Assembly: GCF_000788395.1 (NCBI RefSeq)
Contig: NZ_CP009888.1
Span: 800,001 to 864,000 of the forward strand
DNA from: Pseudoalteromonas piratica
GTDB lineage: Bacteria; Pseudomonadota; Gammaproteobacteria; Enterobacterales; Alteromonadaceae
DNA length: 64,000 nucleotides
Reading direction: 5' to 3'
The notes under the pieces were generated by a model. The model had not been told where the DNA came from, made no database searches, and saw only the letters and a list, made by a program, of their open reading frames with translations. The position numbers were made by a program, and so were the translations under genes. Numbering within the stretch: the stretch's first letter is position 1; every line of letters starts with the position of its first letter. Shown piece after piece: positions 49,516 to 61,632 of this stretch.

Positions 49516-49944
49516 ATGGCAAAGAAAGTTGAAGCTCTAATCAAGCTACAAGTTGCTGCTGGTATGGCTAACCCTAGTCCTCCAGTAGGTCCTGCACTAG
49601 GTCAACACGGTGTAAACATCATGGAATTCTGTAAAGCGTTCAACGCACGTACAGAGTCTATCGAGAAAGGTGCACCGGTTCCTGTAATCATTTCTGTTTA
49701 CAACGACCGTTCATTCACTTTTGATATGAAAACACCACCTGCTTCTTACCTTCTTAAGAAGGCTGCAGGTATCAAGTCTGGTTCTGGCCGTCCTAACACT
49801 GAGAAAGTTGGTACTGTAACACGTGCACAACTTGAAGAGATCGTTGAGACTAAACGTCCTGACCTTACTGCTGCTGATATGGATGCAGCTGTACGCACGA
49901 TTGCAGGTTCTGCACGTGCAATGGGCTTGAATGTAGAAGGGTAA
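49516..49944 (+). CDS. rplK: 50S ribosomal protein L11
   Basis: This 142-residue protein has [20 protein letters not shown], the proline-rich N-terminal domain that contacts thiostrepton and RelA-related sites, and [20 protein letters not shown]. The length is the same as in E. coli. Confidence 0.98.
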   Translation: MAKKVEALIKLQVAAGMANPSPPVGPALGQHGVNIMEFCKAFNARTESIEKGAPVPVIISVYNDRSFTFDMKTPPASYLLKKAAGIKSGSGRPNTEKVGTVTRAQLEEIVETKRPDLTAADMDAAVRTIAGSARAMGLNVEG

Positions 49945-49950
49945 TTGAGA

Positions 49951-50655
49951 ATGGCTAAATTAACTAAGCGTATGCGCGTAATCCGCGAAAAAGTTGACGT
50001 AACTAAAGAGTACGAAATCAACGAAGCTGTTGCTCTTCTTAAAGAACTAGCTACTGCTAAATTCACTGAAAGTGTTGACGTTGCTGTAAACCTTGGCATC
50101 GACGCTCGTAAATCAGACCAAAACGTACGTGGTGCAACTGTACTACCACACGGTACTGGTCGTGAAGTACGCGTTGCTGTATTCACTCAAGGTGCAAATG
50201 CAGATGCTGCTAAAGAAGCTGGTGCTGATTTAGTTGGTATGGACGACCTTGCTGAGCAGGTTAAGAAAGGCGAAATGAACTTTGACGTTGTTGTTGCTTC
50301 TCCAGATGCAATGCGCGTTGTTGGTCAACTAGGTCAAATCCTAGGTCCACGTGGTCTTATGCCTAACCCTAAAACTGGTACTGTAACGCCTAACGTTGCA
50401 GAAGCAGTTAAAAACGCTAAAGCTGGTCAGGTTCGTTACCGCAACGACAAGAACGGTATTATCCACACTACTATCGGTAAAGTAGATTTTGATGCAAACC
50501 AACTTCAAGAAAACCTTGAAGCGTTAATCATCGCTCTTAAGAAGGCTAAGCCTTCACAAGCGAAAGGTACTTTCCTTAAGAAAGTAAGCATCTCTACTAC
50601 TATGGGTGCTGGTGTTGCTGTAGACCAAGCTTCTCTGAATACTCAAGTAGTATAA
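49951..50655 (+). CDS. rplA: 50S ribosomal protein L1
   Basis: This 234-residue protein begins [20 protein letters not shown]. The start at 49951 is chosen by the E. coli N-terminus; a TTG six bases upstream is not needed. [15 protein letters not shown] is the conserved RNA-binding loop. L1 forms the L1 stalk and represses rplKA. Confidence 0.98.
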   Translation: MAKLTKRMRVIREKVDVTKEYEINEAVALLKELATAKFTESVDVAVNLGIDARKSDQNVRGATVLPHGTGREVRVAVFTQGANADAAKEAGADLVGMDDLAEQVKKGEMNFDVVVASPDAMRVVGQLGQILGPRGLMPNPKTGTVTPNVAEAVKNAKAGQVRYRNDKNGIIHTTIGKVDFDANQLQENLEALIIALKKAKPSQAKGTFLKKVSISTTMGAGVAVDQASLNTQVV

Positions 50656-50675
50656 TTTAGAGAATGGCGTTTACA

Positions 50676-50712
50676 TGGCGCAAAAATTACACTATAATTT
50701 TGCGCCATTTTG
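50676..50712 (+). terminator. Terminator of rplKA
   Basis: Stem tggcgcaaaa / ttttgcgcca with a T run. Confidence 0.85.
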
Positions 50713-50756
50713 TTGAGTTAATAACTTAACAATAGAACCAAATTCGGGTTGGAGTC

Positions 50757-50762
50757 TATAAT
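50757..50762 (+). promoter_or_regulatory. Candidate -10 of rplJL-rpoBC promoter
   Basis: A consensus tataat upstream of the L10 leader; no good -35 was found. Confidence 0.4.
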
Positions 50763-50793
50763 TTCGCGCTTGTTTCAAGCAAAAGCGATAAAT

Positions 50794-50960
50794 TAGGCTT
50801 TCGTCCAAGACCGTAGGTGCAAGCCACTTGGTAAGCTTAATTTCCTACGTAGACGGTGTGAATCCCCAGCAAGATTTTTCCTAATCTTCTGGCTCTCGCC
50901 GTAAAAAGCACTTCTAATCTTAATTTTGATTAGAAGATGAGTAAACAGGGGCTTGTCCCC
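50794..50960 (+). promoter_or_regulatory. L10 leader (binding site of L10-L7/L12)
   Basis: The segment cgtccaagaccgtaggtgca, and later gtagacggtg and ctggctc...gccgtaa, correspond to the leader of the E. coli rplJL operon, where the L10-L12 complex represses translation. A nine-pair stem (cttctaatc / gattagaag, 50911-50936) follows. Confidence 0.82.
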
Positions 50961-50981
50961 ATAGAACCAGGAGTAACACCC

Positions 50982-51476
50982 ATGGCGTTAAATCTTCAAG
51001 ACAAAAAAGCAATTGTTGCTGAAGTTAACGAAGCTGCCAAAGGTGCTCTTTCTGCAGTTGTTGCAGATTCTCGTGGTGTAACTGTAGATGCTATCACTGC
51101 CCTTCGTAAAGAAGCTCGTGAAGCAGGCGTTTGGATGAAGGTTGTTCGTAACACTTTAGCTAAACGTGCTGTTGAAGGTACTGATTATGAGTGTCTAAAT
51201 GAGTCACTAGTTGGCCCTAGCTTAATTGCTTTCTCTTCTGAGCACCCAGGTGCTGCAGCGCGTATCTTTAAAGATTTCGCGAAGAAGAATGAAAACTTTG
51301 AAGTTAAAACGGCGGCTTTTGAAGGTAACGTTGTAGACGCAGATATGCTTGCTACACTACCTACATACGACGAAGCAGTTGCACGCTTAATGAGCGCTAT
51401 GAAAGAAGCGTCTGCTGGTAAATTGTGTAAAACAATTGAAGCAGTACGTGTACAGAAAGCTGAGCAAGCTGCTTAA
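50982..51476 (+). CDS. rplJ: 50S ribosomal protein L10
   Basis: This 164-residue protein begins [20 protein letters not shown]; the start at 50982 follows caggag. It holds the L7/L12 dimers on the ribosome stalk and represses its own operon through the leader. Confidence 0.97.
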   Translation: MALNLQDKKAIVAEVNEAAKGALSAVVADSRGVTVDAITALRKEAREAGVWMKVVRNTLAKRAVEGTDYECLNESLVGPSLIAFSSEHPGAAARIFKDFAKKNENFEVKTAAFEGNVVDADMLATLPTYDEAVARLMSAMKEASAGKLCKTIEAVRVQKAEQAA

Positions 51477-51556
51477 TTTTAAGCTGTTTTTTGTTCTTTT
51501 TCGGTGTAAAGTATTTTTTGAACCCTTAATGGTTCGTAATTATTAGGAAATTTGAA

Positions 51557-51919
51557 ATGTCTGTATCTAAAGACCAAATCCTTGACGCTATTGCTGAAAT
51601 GTCAGTAATGGAAGTTGTTGAACTAGTTGAAGCTATGGAAGAGAAGTTCGGCGTAACTGCAGCTGCTGCTGTTGTTGCTGCTGGTCCTGCTGAAGCTGCT
51701 GAAGAAAAGACTGAGTTCGACGTAATCTTAGCTGCTGCTGGCGGTAACAAAGTTGCTGCAATCAAAGCTGTACGTGGCGCAACTGGTCTTGGCCTTAAAG
51801 AAGCTAAGGCGCTTGTTGAGTCTGCTCCTGCACCAATCAAAGAAGGTGTATCTAAGGAAGAAGCTGAAGCACTTAAGAAAGATCTTGAAGAAGCTGGTGC
51901 TGAAGTTGAGATCAAGTAA
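51557..51919 (+). CDS. rplL: 50S ribosomal protein L7/L12
   Basis: This 120-residue protein has the N-terminal dimerisation part, an alanine-rich hinge ([16 protein letters not shown]) and the C-terminal factor-binding domain ([20 protein letters not shown]). It recruits translation factors. Confidence 0.98.
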   Translation: MSVSKDQILDAIAEMSVMEVVELVEAMEEKFGVTAAAAVVAAGPAEAAEEKTEFDVILAAAGGNKVAAIKAVRGATGLGLKEAKALVESAPAPIKEGVSKEEAEALKKDLEEAGAEVEIK

Positions 51920-51996
51920 TCTAGCTTATGCTAGATTAGCTGCCTGACCAAAAATCAGGCAAGGGCTGGTGAATTTTTATTCACCGGCCTTTTTGC
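51919..51996 (+). terminator. Three hairpins between rplL and rpoB, partial terminator
   Basis: In order: atctagc / gctagat, tgcctga / tcaggca, then a fourteen-base-pair stem (aagggctggtgaat / attcaccggcctt) with five T. In E. coli this gap holds an attenuator and an RNase III site that lower rpoBC relative to rplJL; a similar role is likely. The following 190 bases hold no gene. Confidence 0.8.
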
Positions 51997-52186
51997 GCTG
52001 TAGAGCTCCGGCTTTGCAGTCGCACAATAATTAGCTAAGTTGTTTAATTATTAGTTTTGCAACCAACTGATTTTTAATGTTTTTAGCTAATTAAAAAATT
52101 GGTGTTGCAGTATTGGCCACAGTGCCAAGTTAGTCTGTTCATTATTATGAGCAGTTGGGTCAAAAGTCAGCAAGCTGAGGAACCCC

Positions 52187-55100
52187 ATGGCTTACTCTTA
52201 TTCTGAAAAGAAACGTATCCGTAAGGATTTTGGTAAACGTCCACAAGTGTTGGATGTGCCGTTTCTACTGTCTACGCAGTTAGAATCCTTTAAAAAATTC
52301 TTAAGTCCGGACGCAGAAGGCAATCACGGCCTTGAAGCAGCATTCCGTTCTGTTTTCCCGATCAAAAGTTACTCGGGAAATTCTGAGCTACAATACGTAA
52401 GTTATCGTATTGGTGAGCCAGTATTTGATGTTAAAGAGTGTCAAATCCGCGGTGTGACTTATTCTGCACCATTACGCGTTAAGCTTCGCTTAGTGCTAAT
52501 GGACAAGGAAGCACCAGGCACAGTAAAAGACATTAAAGAACAAGAAGTATATATGGGCGAAATTCCGCTCATGACCGATACTGGTACTTTTGTGATCAAT
52601 GGTACTGAGCGTGTAATCGTTTCTCAGCTACATCGTTCACCAGGTGTATTCTTCGATAATGACCGTGGTAAAACACACTCGTCGGGTAAAGTTTTATACA
52701 ATGCACGCGTTATTCCTTACCGTGGTTCATGGTTAGACTTCGAATTCGATCCAAAAGATAACCTTTTCGTTCGTATCGACCGTCGTCGTAAGTTACCAGC
52801 GTCAATTATTTTACGTGCGTTAGAATTCTCTACAGAAGAAATTCTAGCAATGTTCTTCGAAACAACGACTTTCGAAGTAGCAGACGGTAAAGTATTAATG
52901 GAACTTGTTCCATCACGTTTACGTGGTGAAACTGCGATCTTTGATATTAAAGATCCTTCTGGTGATGTGATTGTTGAATCAGGCCGTCGTATTACGGCGC
53001 GTCACATCAAACAACTAGAAAAGAACAACGTTACTCAGCTAGAAGTTCCTCACGAATACATCATTGATCGTGTTGTAGCTAAAAACTATATCAACGAAGA
53101 TACAGGTGAAATCATTGCTGAAGCAAATGCTGAGCTTTCACTTGAGTTAATGGCTGAACTTGTTAAAGCGGGCTTTAACAAAATTGAAACACTGTATATC
53201 AACGAAGTTGATAGCGGTGCGTACATGTCTGAAACTGTACGTGTTGACCCGACAAACGATCGTTTAGAAGCACTTGTTGAAATCTATCGCATGATGCGTC
53301 CAGGTGAGCCACCAACGCGTGATGCAGCAGAAGCATTATTCGACAACTTATTCTTCTCTGAAGAGCGTTACGACCTATCACAAGTTGGTCGTATGAAGTT
53401 CAACAGCCGTGTTGGCCACGAAGAAGGTTATGGTGCAGGTACACTAAGTAAAGAAGACATCGTTGCAGTTATGAAGGTTCTTATCGACATTCGTAACGGT
53501 AAAGGTGAGGTTGATGATATTGACCACTTAGGTAACCGTCGTATCCGTTCAGTTGGTGAAATGGCTGAAAACCAATTCCGTGTTGGTTTAGTACGTGTTG
53601 AGCGTGCAGTTCGTGAGCGTTTAAGCTTAGGTGACCTTGATGCAGTAATGCCACAAGATCTAATCAATGCTAAGCCTATTTCTGCAGCGGTTAAAGAATT
53701 CTTCGGTTCATCGCAGTTATCTCAATTTATGGACCAAAACAACCCGCTTTCAGAAGTAACGCATAAGCGTCGTATCTCTGCATTAGGTCCGGGTGGTCTA
53801 ACGCGTGAGCGCGCAGGCTTCGAAGTACGTGACGTTCACGTAACTCACTACGGTCGTGTATGTCCAATCGAAACGCCTGAAGGTCCGAACATCGGTCTAA
53901 TCAACTCGCTTTCAACGTACGCACGCACTAACGATTATGGTTTCCTAGAAACACCATATCGTAAAGTAATTGACGGCGTTGTAACTGACGAAGTTGATTA
54001 CCTATCTGCAATCGAAGAAGGCCAGTTTGTAATTGCACAGGCAAACGCAAACCTAACTGAAGAAAACCGTTTTGTTGATGAGCAAATTCCATGTCGTCAC
54101 AAAGGTGAATCAACCTTTATGCCTAGCGACAGCATTCAATATATGGATGTATCGCCACAACAGGTTATCTCAGTTGCAGCAGCACTTATCCCATTCCTAG
54201 AACACGATGATGCGAACCGTGCACTAATGGGATCGAACATGCAACGTCAAGCAGTACCAACATTACGCGCTGATAAGCCGTTAGTAGGTACAGGTATCGA
54301 GCGTACACTTGCGAAAGACTCTGGTGTAACAATCGTTGCTAAGCGTGGCGGTGTGGTTGATTACGCTGATGCGAGCCGTATCGTTGTAAACGTAAATGAA
54401 GATGAGCGCGTTCCAGGTGAAGCGGGTATCGACATTTATAACCTAACTAAGTACACACGTTCTAACCAGAACACATGTATCAACCAAAAACCAACGTGTA
54501 TGGTTGGTGAGCCGGTTGTTCGTGGCGACGTACTTGCAGATGGTCCTTCGACAGACCTAGGTGACTTAGCACTAGGTCAGAACCTTCGCGTGGCATTCAT
54601 GCCATGGAATGGTTACAACTTCGAGGATTCAATCTTACTTTCAGAGCGCGTAGTTCAAGAAGATCGCCTAACTACGATTCATATTCAAGAACTTCAGTGT
54701 ATCGCGCGTGATACCAAGTTAGGTCCAGAAGAAATCACTGCTGATATTCCTAACGTAGGTGAATCTGCACTTGGCAAACTTGATGAATCAGGTGTTGTTT
54801 ACATCGGTGCTGAAGTTAAAGGCGGTGACATCTTAGTAGGTAAAGTAACGCCTAAAGGTGAAACGCAGCTAACTCCTGAAGAAAAGCTACTACGTGCTAT
54901 CTTCGGTGAAAAAGCGTCTGACGTTAAAGACAGCTCACTACGCGTACCAAACTCAGTTTCAGGTACGGTAATCGATGTTCAAGTATTTACTCGCGATGGT
55001 GTTGAAAAAGACAAGCGCGCACTTGAAATCGAAGAGATGCAAGTTCGTGAAGCGAAGAAAGACTTCAACGAAGAGTTCAAGATCCTTGAAGAAGGTATCT

Positions 55101-56212
55101 TAAGTCGTGCACGCAAGCTACTTGTAGCTGCTGGTGCTGACGAAGCATCTCTAGCAGGTCTTGCTGCAGACAAGCTACTAACACAAAGCCTAGCTGACGA
55201 AGCACAACAAGGTGAGTTAGAGCAACTAGCTGAACAGTATGACGAATTAAAAGCTGATTACGATAAGCGCTTTGAAACTAAGCGTCGTAAGATCACTCAA
55301 GGTGATGATTTAGCACCAGGTGTTCTTAAGATTGTTAAAGTTTACCTTGCGGTTAAACGTCGTATTCAACCGGGTGATAAGATGGCTGGTCGTCACGGTA
55401 ACAAGGGTGTTATCTCGACAATCGTACCAGTAGAAGATATGCCTTACGATGACCGTGGTCGTACCGTAGATATCGTTCTTAACCCGCTAGGTGTACCATC
55501 ACGTATGAACATCGGTCAGATCTTAGAAACACACATGGGTCTGGCTGCACGTGGTATCGGTGAACGTCTAGAAGACATGATGAAAGAACAGCGTGAACTT
55601 CACGAATTACGTGAATTCATTGCTAAAGCTTACGCATTAGGTGACTGTCGTCAGAAAGTTGATATTGCAAGCTTCTCTGATGATGAAATCCGTCGCTTAG
55701 CTGAAAACCTAAAAGGCGGTTTACCAATCGCAACTCCAGCGTTTGACGGTGCAAAAGAAAGTGAAATCAAAGAGCTACTTGAGCTAGGTGGATACCCTTC
55801 AAGTGGTCAGGTAACACTTTATGACGGTCGTACTGGTGATGAGTTTGAGCGTAAAGTAACTGTAGGTTACATGTACATGCTGAAACTAAACCACTTAGTA
55901 GATGACAAGATGCACGCTCGTTCGACTGGTTCTTACAGCTTAGTAACTCAGCAGCCACTTGGTGGTAAAGCTCAGTTCGGTGGTCAGCGTTTCGGTGAGA
56001 TGGAAGTATGGGCACTAGAAGCATACGGTGCTGCTTACACACTACAAGAAATGCTTACTGTTAAGTCGGATGATGTTAACGGTCGTACTAAGATGTATAA
56101 GAACATCGTAGACGGAAACCACAAGATGGAACCTGGTATGCCAGAATCGTTCAACGTATTGTTGAAAGAGATCCGCTCACTAGGTATCAACATCGAGCTG
56201 GAAGAAGAATAA
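52187..56212 (+). CDS. rpoB: RNA polymerase beta subunit
   Basis: The 1341-residue protein is one residue shorter than E. coli RpoB. The rifampicin region reads [20 protein letters not shown], then [12 protein letters not shown], with no usual resistance change seen. The C-terminal block [20 protein letters not shown] is intact. Confidence 0.99.
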   Translation: MAYSYSEKKRIRKDFGKRPQVLDVPFLLSTQLESFKKFLSPDAEGNHGLEAAFRSVFPIKSYSGNSELQYVSYRIGEPVFDVKECQIRGVTYSAPLRVKLRLVLMDKEAPGTVKDIKEQEVYMGEIPLMTDTGTFVINGTERVIVSQLHRSPGVFFDNDRGKTHSSGKVLYNARVIPYRGSWLDFEFDPKDNLFVRIDRRRKLPASIILRALEFSTEEILAMFFETTTFEVADGKVLMELVPSRLRGETAIFDIKDPSGDVIVESGRRITARHIKQLEKNNVTQLEVPHEYIIDRVVAKNYINEDTGEIIAEANAELSLELMAELVKAGFNKIETLYINEVDSGAYMSETVRVDPTNDRLEALVEIYRMMRPGEPPTRDAAEALFDNLFFSEERYDLSQVGRMKFNSRVGHEEGYGAGTLSKEDIVAVMKVLIDIRNGKGEVDDIDHLGNRRIRSVGEMAENQFRVGLVRVERAVRERLSLGDLDAVMPQDLINAKPISAAVKEFFGSSQLSQFMDQNNPLSEVTHKRRISALGPGGLTRERAGFEVRDVHVTHYGRVCPIETPEGPNIGLINSLSTYARTNDYGFLETPYRKVIDGVVTDEVDYLSAIEEGQFVIAQANANLTEENRFVDEQIPCRHKGESTFMPSDSIQYMDVSPQQVISVAAALIPFLEHDDANRALMGSNMQRQAVPTLRADKPLVGTGIERTLAKDSGVTIVAKRGGVVDYADASRIVVNVNEDERVPGEAGIDIYNLTKYTRSNQNTCINQKPTCMVGEPVVRGDVLADGPSTDLGDLALGQNLRVAFMPWNGYNFEDSILLSERVVQEDRLTTIHIQELQCIARDTKLGPEEITADIPNVGESALGKLDESGVVYIGAEVKGGDILVGKVTPKGETQLTPEEKLLRAIFGEKASDVKDSSLRVPNSVSGTVIDVQVFTRDGVEKDKRALEIEEMQVREAKKDFNEEFKILEEGILSRARKLLVAAGADEASLAGLAADKLLTQSLADEAQQGELEQLAEQYDELKADYDKRFETKRRKITQGDDLAPGVLKIVKVYLAVKRRIQPGDKMAGRHGNKGVISTIVPVEDMPYDDRGRTVDIVLNPLGVPSRMNIGQILETHMGLAARGIGERLEDMMKEQRELHELREFIAKAYALGDCRQKVDIASFSDDEIRRLAENLKGGLPIATPAFDGAKESEIKELLELGGYPSSGQVTLYDGRTGDEFERKVTVGYMYMLKLNHLVDDKMHARSTGSYSLVTQQPLGGKAQFGGQRFGEMEVWALEAYGAAYTLQEMLTVKSDDVNGRTKMYKNIVDGNHKMEPGMPESFNVLLKEIRSLGINIELEEE

Positions 56213-56220
56213 GCCGATTC

Positions 56221-56249
56221 GGCGCTTCTCTAATAAAGAGTTAAGCGCC
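56221..56249 (+). ncRNA. Intercistronic hairpin between rpoB and rpoC
   Basis: Seven-base arms ggcgctt / aagcgcc enclose an inner ctct / agag stem. There is no T run. It may influence stability of the long message. Confidence 0.5.
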
Positions 56250-56320
56250 TTTCGCGAACGAATAGCTGGGGTGGCTAAAATGGACCGCCCCCAAGATTAA
56301 CCTCCTTTAGGAGAGCTAAG

Positions 56321-59300
56321 GTGAAAGACTTACTTAAGTTTCTGAAGCAACAAAACAAGACCGAAGAGTTTGATGCGATCCGCATCGGTCTAGCTTCGCC
56401 AGATATGGTACGTTCATGGTCATTCGGTGAAGTAAAGAAACCTGAGACAATCAACTACCGTACTTTCAAGCCTGAGCGCGACGGCTTATTCTGTGCTCGT
56501 ATTTTCGGCCCAGTAAAAGACTATGAGTGTTTATGTGGTAAATATAAGCGCTTAAAGCACCGTGGTGTTATTTGTGAAAAGTGTGGCGTAGAAGTTACAT
56601 TAACTAAGGTTCGTCGTGACCGTATGGGTCATATCGAGCTAGCTAGCCCTGTAGCGCACATTTGGTTCCTTAAATCATTACCGTCTCGTATCGGCTTAAT
56701 GTTAGACATGACATTACGTGATATCGAACGTGTACTTTACTTCGAATCATTCGTAGTAACAGAGCCAGGTATGACAACGCTTGAGCGTGGTCAGCTATTA
56801 GGTGAAGAAGAATACCTAGATGCATTAGAAGAACACGGTGACGAGTTCGAAGCTAAGATGGGTGCAGAAGCTGTACTTGATTTACTTCGTGACCTAGACC
56901 TTGGTCAGCTAATTGCAGAAATGCGCGAAGAGTTACCAACAATTAACTCTGAAACTAAGCGTAAGAAGATCACTAAGCGTCTTAAGCTGATGGAATCATT
57001 CCACCAATCAGGTAACAACCCTGAGTGGATGATCATGACTGTATTACCAGTTCTTCCACCAGATCTACGTCCACTAGTACCACTAGATGGCGGTCGTTTT
57101 GCTACATCTGATCTGAACGATTTATACCGTCGTGTAATCAACCGTAACAACCGTCTGAAGCGTCTTTTAGACTTAGCTGCACCAGACATTATCGTACGCA
57201 ACGAAAAGCGTATGTTACAAGAAGCGGTAGATGCACTACTTGATAACGGTCGTCGCGGTCGTGCGATCACAGGTTCTAACAAGCGTCCACTTAAGTCGCT
57301 TGCAGACATGATCAAAGGTAAGCAAGGTCGTTTCCGTCAAAACCTTCTTGGTAAGCGTGTTGACTACTCAGGTCGTTCTGTAATCACTGTAGGTCCTACA
57401 CTGAAACTACACCAGTGTGGTCTTCCTAAGAAAATGGCACTCGAGCTATTCAAGCCATTTATCTACGGTAAATTAGAGCGCCGCGGTATGGCGACTACTA
57501 TCAAAGCTGCGAAGAAGATGGTAGAGCGTGAAGTACCGGAAGTTTGGGATATCCTTGATGAAGTAATTCGTGAGCACCCGGTTCTACTTAACCGTGCACC
57601 TACACTTCACCGTCTTGGTATCCAGGCGTTTGAACCAGTATTAATCGAAGGTAAAGCGATTCACCTACACCCATTAGTGTGTGCGGCATATAACGCTGAC
57701 TTCGATGGTGACCAAATGGCGGTACACGTACCGTTAACATTAGAAGCACAGCTAGAAGCACGTGCACTAATGATGTCAACCAACAACATTCTTTCACCAG
57801 CGAACGGTGAGCCAATCATCGTACCCTCACAGGACGTTGTATTAGGTCTTTACTACATGACGCGTGATCGCATCAATGCGAACGGTGAAGGTTTAGTATT
57901 CAAAGACGCGAAAGAAGCTGAGAAAGCATACCGCACAGGTGTTGCTGACTTACATGCACGCGTTAAAGTTCGTTTAACTGAAACGGTTATCAGCGAAGAA
58001 GGCGACAAGAGCGAAATTACACACCTAGTTGAAACAACAGTAGGTCGTGCGATTTTCTCACTTATCATGCCTGAAGGCTTACCATTTGAGCTTGTTAACA
58101 AGGCAATGGGTAAGAAGCAGATTTCAGGTCTTCTTAACGAGTGTTACCGTCGTCTAGGTCTAAAAGACACTGTAGTGTTTGCTGACCAAGTAATGTACAC
58201 AGGTTTCCACTACGCGATGAAGTCGGGTGTTTCTATCGGTATTAACGATATGGAAATCCCACCAGTTAAAGCTGAAATCATCGACGCTGCTGAAGCAGAA
58301 GTTAACGAAATCAACCAACAGTTCCAGTCAGGTCTTGTAACTGCGGGTGAAAAGTACAACAAAGTTATCGATATCTGGTCACGTGTAAATGAAAACTTGT
58401 CACGTGAAATGATGGCAAACTTATCAAAAGATACTGTAATCAACGCTGAAGGTGTTGAGGAAGAGCAAGACTCATTCAACTCAGTATTTATGATGGCCGA
58501 CTCAGGTGCACGTGGTAGCGCCGCTCAGATCCGTCAGTTAGCGGGTATGCGTGGTCTAATGGCACGTCCAGATGGTTCAATCATCGAAACACCAATCACG
58601 GCGAACTTCCGTGAAGGTCTAAACGTACTACAGTACTTCATCTCGACGCACGGTGCGCGTAAAGGTCTTGCCGATACAGCACTTAAGACAGCGAACTCGG
58701 GTTACCTAACGCGTCGTCTAGTAGACGTTGCACAAGACTTAGTAATCAACGAGCAAGACTGTGGTACTGAAGATGGTCTAACAATGAAGCCGCTAATTGA
58801 AGGTGGTGACGTTGTTGAGCCGCTACGCGAGCGTGTATTAGGTCGTGTAGTTGCTGAAGACGTATTAAAACCAGGTACTGAAGAAGTACTTGTTGAGCGT
58901 AACGTAATGCTTGACGAAAAACTGTGTGACCTTCTAGAAGAGAACTCAGTGGACGAAGTACGCGTACGTTCAGTTATCACATGTGATAACGACTTCGGTG
59001 TATGTGCTAACTGTTACGGTCGTGACCTTGCACGTGGTCACCTAATCAACCCAGGTGAATCAGTAGGTGTTATCGCAGCTCAATCAATCGGTGAGCCGGG
59101 TACTCAGCTTACGATGCGTACCTTCCACATCGGTGGTGCGGCATCTCGAGCGTCTGCAGAGAACAGTGTACAAGTTAAGAACAACGGTAGCTTAAAGCTG
59201 CATAACGCAAAATACGTTCTTAATTCAGACGGCAAGATTGTAATCACATCTCGTTCAACTGAAATCACAGTTATCGATGAGCACGGTCGTGAGAAAGAGC

Positions 59301-60496
59301 GTTATAAAGTACCTTACGGTGCGGTTCTTTCAGTTCAAGATGGTGCTGAAGTTGCTGGTAACGATATCGTTGCGACATGGGATCCGCATAGTCACCCAAT
59401 TATTGTTGAACACGAATCAAAAGTTCAGTTCAGCGACATTGATGACTCAAACGTAGAGTCGCAAACAGACGAACTAACTGGTCTTACGCGTATGGTTGTT
59501 AAAGACCTAGCGAAAGTTAACGCGAAAGAGCCTAAGTTAATCATCGAAAATGATGAGCGCGGTCTTCAAGAAATCCGTATTCCTTCATTCACTACTATTG
59601 AAGTGACTGATGGTTCAACGGTTGCGGCTGGTGCAGTATTAGCGCGTATCCCGCAAGAAGGTTCGAAGACTCGTGATATCACCGGTGGTCTACCTCGAGT
59701 TGCTGACTTATTTGAAGCGCGTAAGCCGAAAGATCCAGCAATTCTTGCAGAAATCACAGGTACTGTTAGTTTCGGTAAAGAAACTAAAGGTAAGAAACGC
59801 TTAGTTATTACACCAGAGCAAGGTGATGCATACGAAGAGATGATTCCGAAATGGCGTCAGCTTAACGTATTCGAAGGTGAATCAGTATCGAAAGGTGAAG
59901 TTATCGCCGACGGTCCAGAGTCACCACACGATATCCTTCGCCTACGTGGTGTAACTGATGTTGCTAACTACATCGTAAACGAAGTACAAGAAGTATACCG
60001 TTTACAGGGTGTAAAAATTAACGATAAGCACATCGAAACTATCATTCGTCAGATGATCCGTAAGTGCATCATCCTAGACGGTGGTGATACAGAATTCCTA
60101 GCAGGTGAACAAGTTGAAGTGGCGCGCGTAAATATCGCAAACCGTGATCTTGAAGAGCAAGGTAAGATCCCAGCTAAATATGAAATTCAGCTAATGGGTA
60201 TTACTAAAGCATCACTTGCGACAGAATCATTCATTTCTGCAGCATCATTCCAGGAGACAACTCGTGTTCTTACTGATGCAGCTGTAAATGGTAAGAGCGA
60301 TGAATTACGTGGTCTGAAAGAAAACGTAATTGTAGGTCGCTTGATTCCGGCGGGTACTGGTTTTGCCTACCACCAAGACCGTATCAATCGTCGCAAACAA
60401 GGTGAAAGTGTTGAAGAGCAAACAGTAAGTGTTGATGAAGCATCACAAGCACTAACTGATGCGCTTAATGCTGGCATCGAAGGCGAGCAAGAATAA
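56321..60496 (+). CDS. rpoC: RNA polymerase beta' subunit
   Basis: This 1391-residue protein starts with GTG, as in E. coli, after aggag. The zinc site [20 protein letters not shown], catalytic [12 protein letters not shown] and bridge helix region are present. It is some 16 residues shorter than E. coli RpoC (1407). It ends with acidic EGEQE. Confidence 0.99.
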   Translation: MKDLLKFLKQQNKTEEFDAIRIGLASPDMVRSWSFGEVKKPETINYRTFKPERDGLFCARIFGPVKDYECLCGKYKRLKHRGVICEKCGVEVTLTKVRRDRMGHIELASPVAHIWFLKSLPSRIGLMLDMTLRDIERVLYFESFVVTEPGMTTLERGQLLGEEEYLDALEEHGDEFEAKMGAEAVLDLLRDLDLGQLIAEMREELPTINSETKRKKITKRLKLMESFHQSGNNPEWMIMTVLPVLPPDLRPLVPLDGGRFATSDLNDLYRRVINRNNRLKRLLDLAAPDIIVRNEKRMLQEAVDALLDNGRRGRAITGSNKRPLKSLADMIKGKQGRFRQNLLGKRVDYSGRSVITVGPTLKLHQCGLPKKMALELFKPFIYGKLERRGMATTIKAAKKMVEREVPEVWDILDEVIREHPVLLNRAPTLHRLGIQAFEPVLIEGKAIHLHPLVCAAYNADFDGDQMAVHVPLTLEAQLEARALMMSTNNILSPANGEPIIVPSQDVVLGLYYMTRDRINANGEGLVFKDAKEAEKAYRTGVADLHARVKVRLTETVISEEGDKSEITHLVETTVGRAIFSLIMPEGLPFELVNKAMGKKQISGLLNECYRRLGLKDTVVFADQVMYTGFHYAMKSGVSIGINDMEIPPVKAEIIDAAEAEVNEINQQFQSGLVTAGEKYNKVIDIWSRVNENLSREMMANLSKDTVINAEGVEEEQDSFNSVFMMADSGARGSAAQIRQLAGMRGLMARPDGSIIETPITANFREGLNVLQYFISTHGARKGLADTALKTANSGYLTRRLVDVAQDLVINEQDCGTEDGLTMKPLIEGGDVVEPLRERVLGRVVAEDVLKPGTEEVLVERNVMLDEKLCDLLEENSVDEVRVRSVITCDNDFGVCANCYGRDLARGHLINPGESVGVIAAQSIGEPGTQLTMRTFHIGGAASRASAENSVQVKNNGSLKLHNAKYVLNSDGKIVITSRSTEITVIDEHGREKERYKVPYGAVLSVQDGAEVAGNDIVATWDPHSHPIIVEHESKVQFSDIDDSNVESQTDELTGLTRMVVKDLAKVNAKEPKLIIENDERGLQEIRIPSFTTIEVTDGSTVAAGAVLARIPQEGSKTRDITGGLPRVADLFEARKPKDPAILAEITGTVSFGKETKGKKRLVITPEQGDAYEEMIPKWRQLNVFEGESVSKGEVIADGPESPHDILRLRGVTDVANYIVNEVQEVYRLQGVKINDKHIETIIRQMIRKCIILDGGDTEFLAGEQVEVARVNIANRDLEEQGKIPAKYEIQLMGITKASLATESFISAASFQETTRVLTDAAVNGKSDELRGLKENVIVGRLIPAGTGFAYHQDRINRRKQGESVEEQTVSVDEASQALTDALNAGIEGEQE

Positions 60497-60553
60497 CCTT
60501 TATCGTCAATCTGCATGTATAGCCTAAATTTTGGGCTATATGTGCGGTTTATG

Positions 60554-60582
60554 TTGACAGGTTAAACTTTGCTCATTAAAAT
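60554..60582 (+). promoter_or_regulatory. Strong promoter of the str operon
   Basis: -35 ttgaca, 17-base spacer, -10 taaaat. RNA is expected to begin near 60589, within the left arm of the rpoC terminator, removing its tccgcc part. Confidence 0.85.
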
Positions 60583-60627
60583 TCCGCCACCCTTTTGCTC
60601 AGTAGAGTAAAAGGGCGGATTTTTTTC
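60583..60627 (+). terminator. Terminator of rplJL-rpoBC
   Basis: Arms tccgcc ... ccttttgctc and gagtaaaagg ... gcgga pair, with an ac bulge, followed by seven T. It overlaps the start of the str transcript. Confidence 0.88.
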
Positions 60628-60659
60628 AGTAGTTTAGTTTAATTATTAGGAGCTATTTA

Positions 60660-61034
60660 ATGGCAACTATCAACCAGCTAGTGCGTAAGCCACGTCGCAG
60701 CAAGGTTAAATCAAATAACTCAGCTGCGCTTAAGGCTTGTCCTCAAAAGCGTGGCGTATGTACTCGTGTATATACAACAACACCTAAGAAACCAAACTCA
60801 GCTCTACGTAAAGTAGCGCGTGTTCGTTTAACGAACGGTTTCGAAGTAACTTCATACATCGGTGGTGAAGGTCACAACCTTCAAGAGCACAGTGTAATTC
60901 TTATCCGTGGTGGTCGTGTTAAAGACTTACCAGGTGTACGTTTCCACACTGTTCGCGGTGCACTTGACTGTGCAGGCGTTAACGACCGTCGTCAAGGTCG
61001 TTCTAAGTACGGTGCTAAGCGCCCTAAGGGCTAA
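60660..61034 (+). CDS. rpsL: 30S ribosomal protein S12
   Basis: This 124-residue protein has [17 protein letters not shown] and [17 protein letters not shown]. The lysines linked with streptomycin response are the wild-type ones. It is in the decoding centre. Confidence 0.98.
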   Translation: MATINQLVRKPRRSKVKSNNSAALKACPQKRGVCTRVYTTTPKKPNSALRKVARVRLTNGFEVTSYIGGEGHNLQEHSVILIRGGRVKDLPGVRFHTVRGALDCAGVNDRRQGRSKYGAKRPKG

Positions 61035-61104
61035 TGGTTCTCCGTTAGTAAGGCCAAGCACTTAAATTTGTAATTAATATTGTTTTGGGGATTCGCTGAA
61101 GTAA

Positions 61105-61605
<501 letters not shown>

Positions 61606-61632
61606 TAAGCTCTTAAGTTTTAAGAGGATATT

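Noticed and set aside
49746..50186. 146-residue antisense frame over rplK/rplA
   Set aside because: Shadow of two conserved ribosomal genes.
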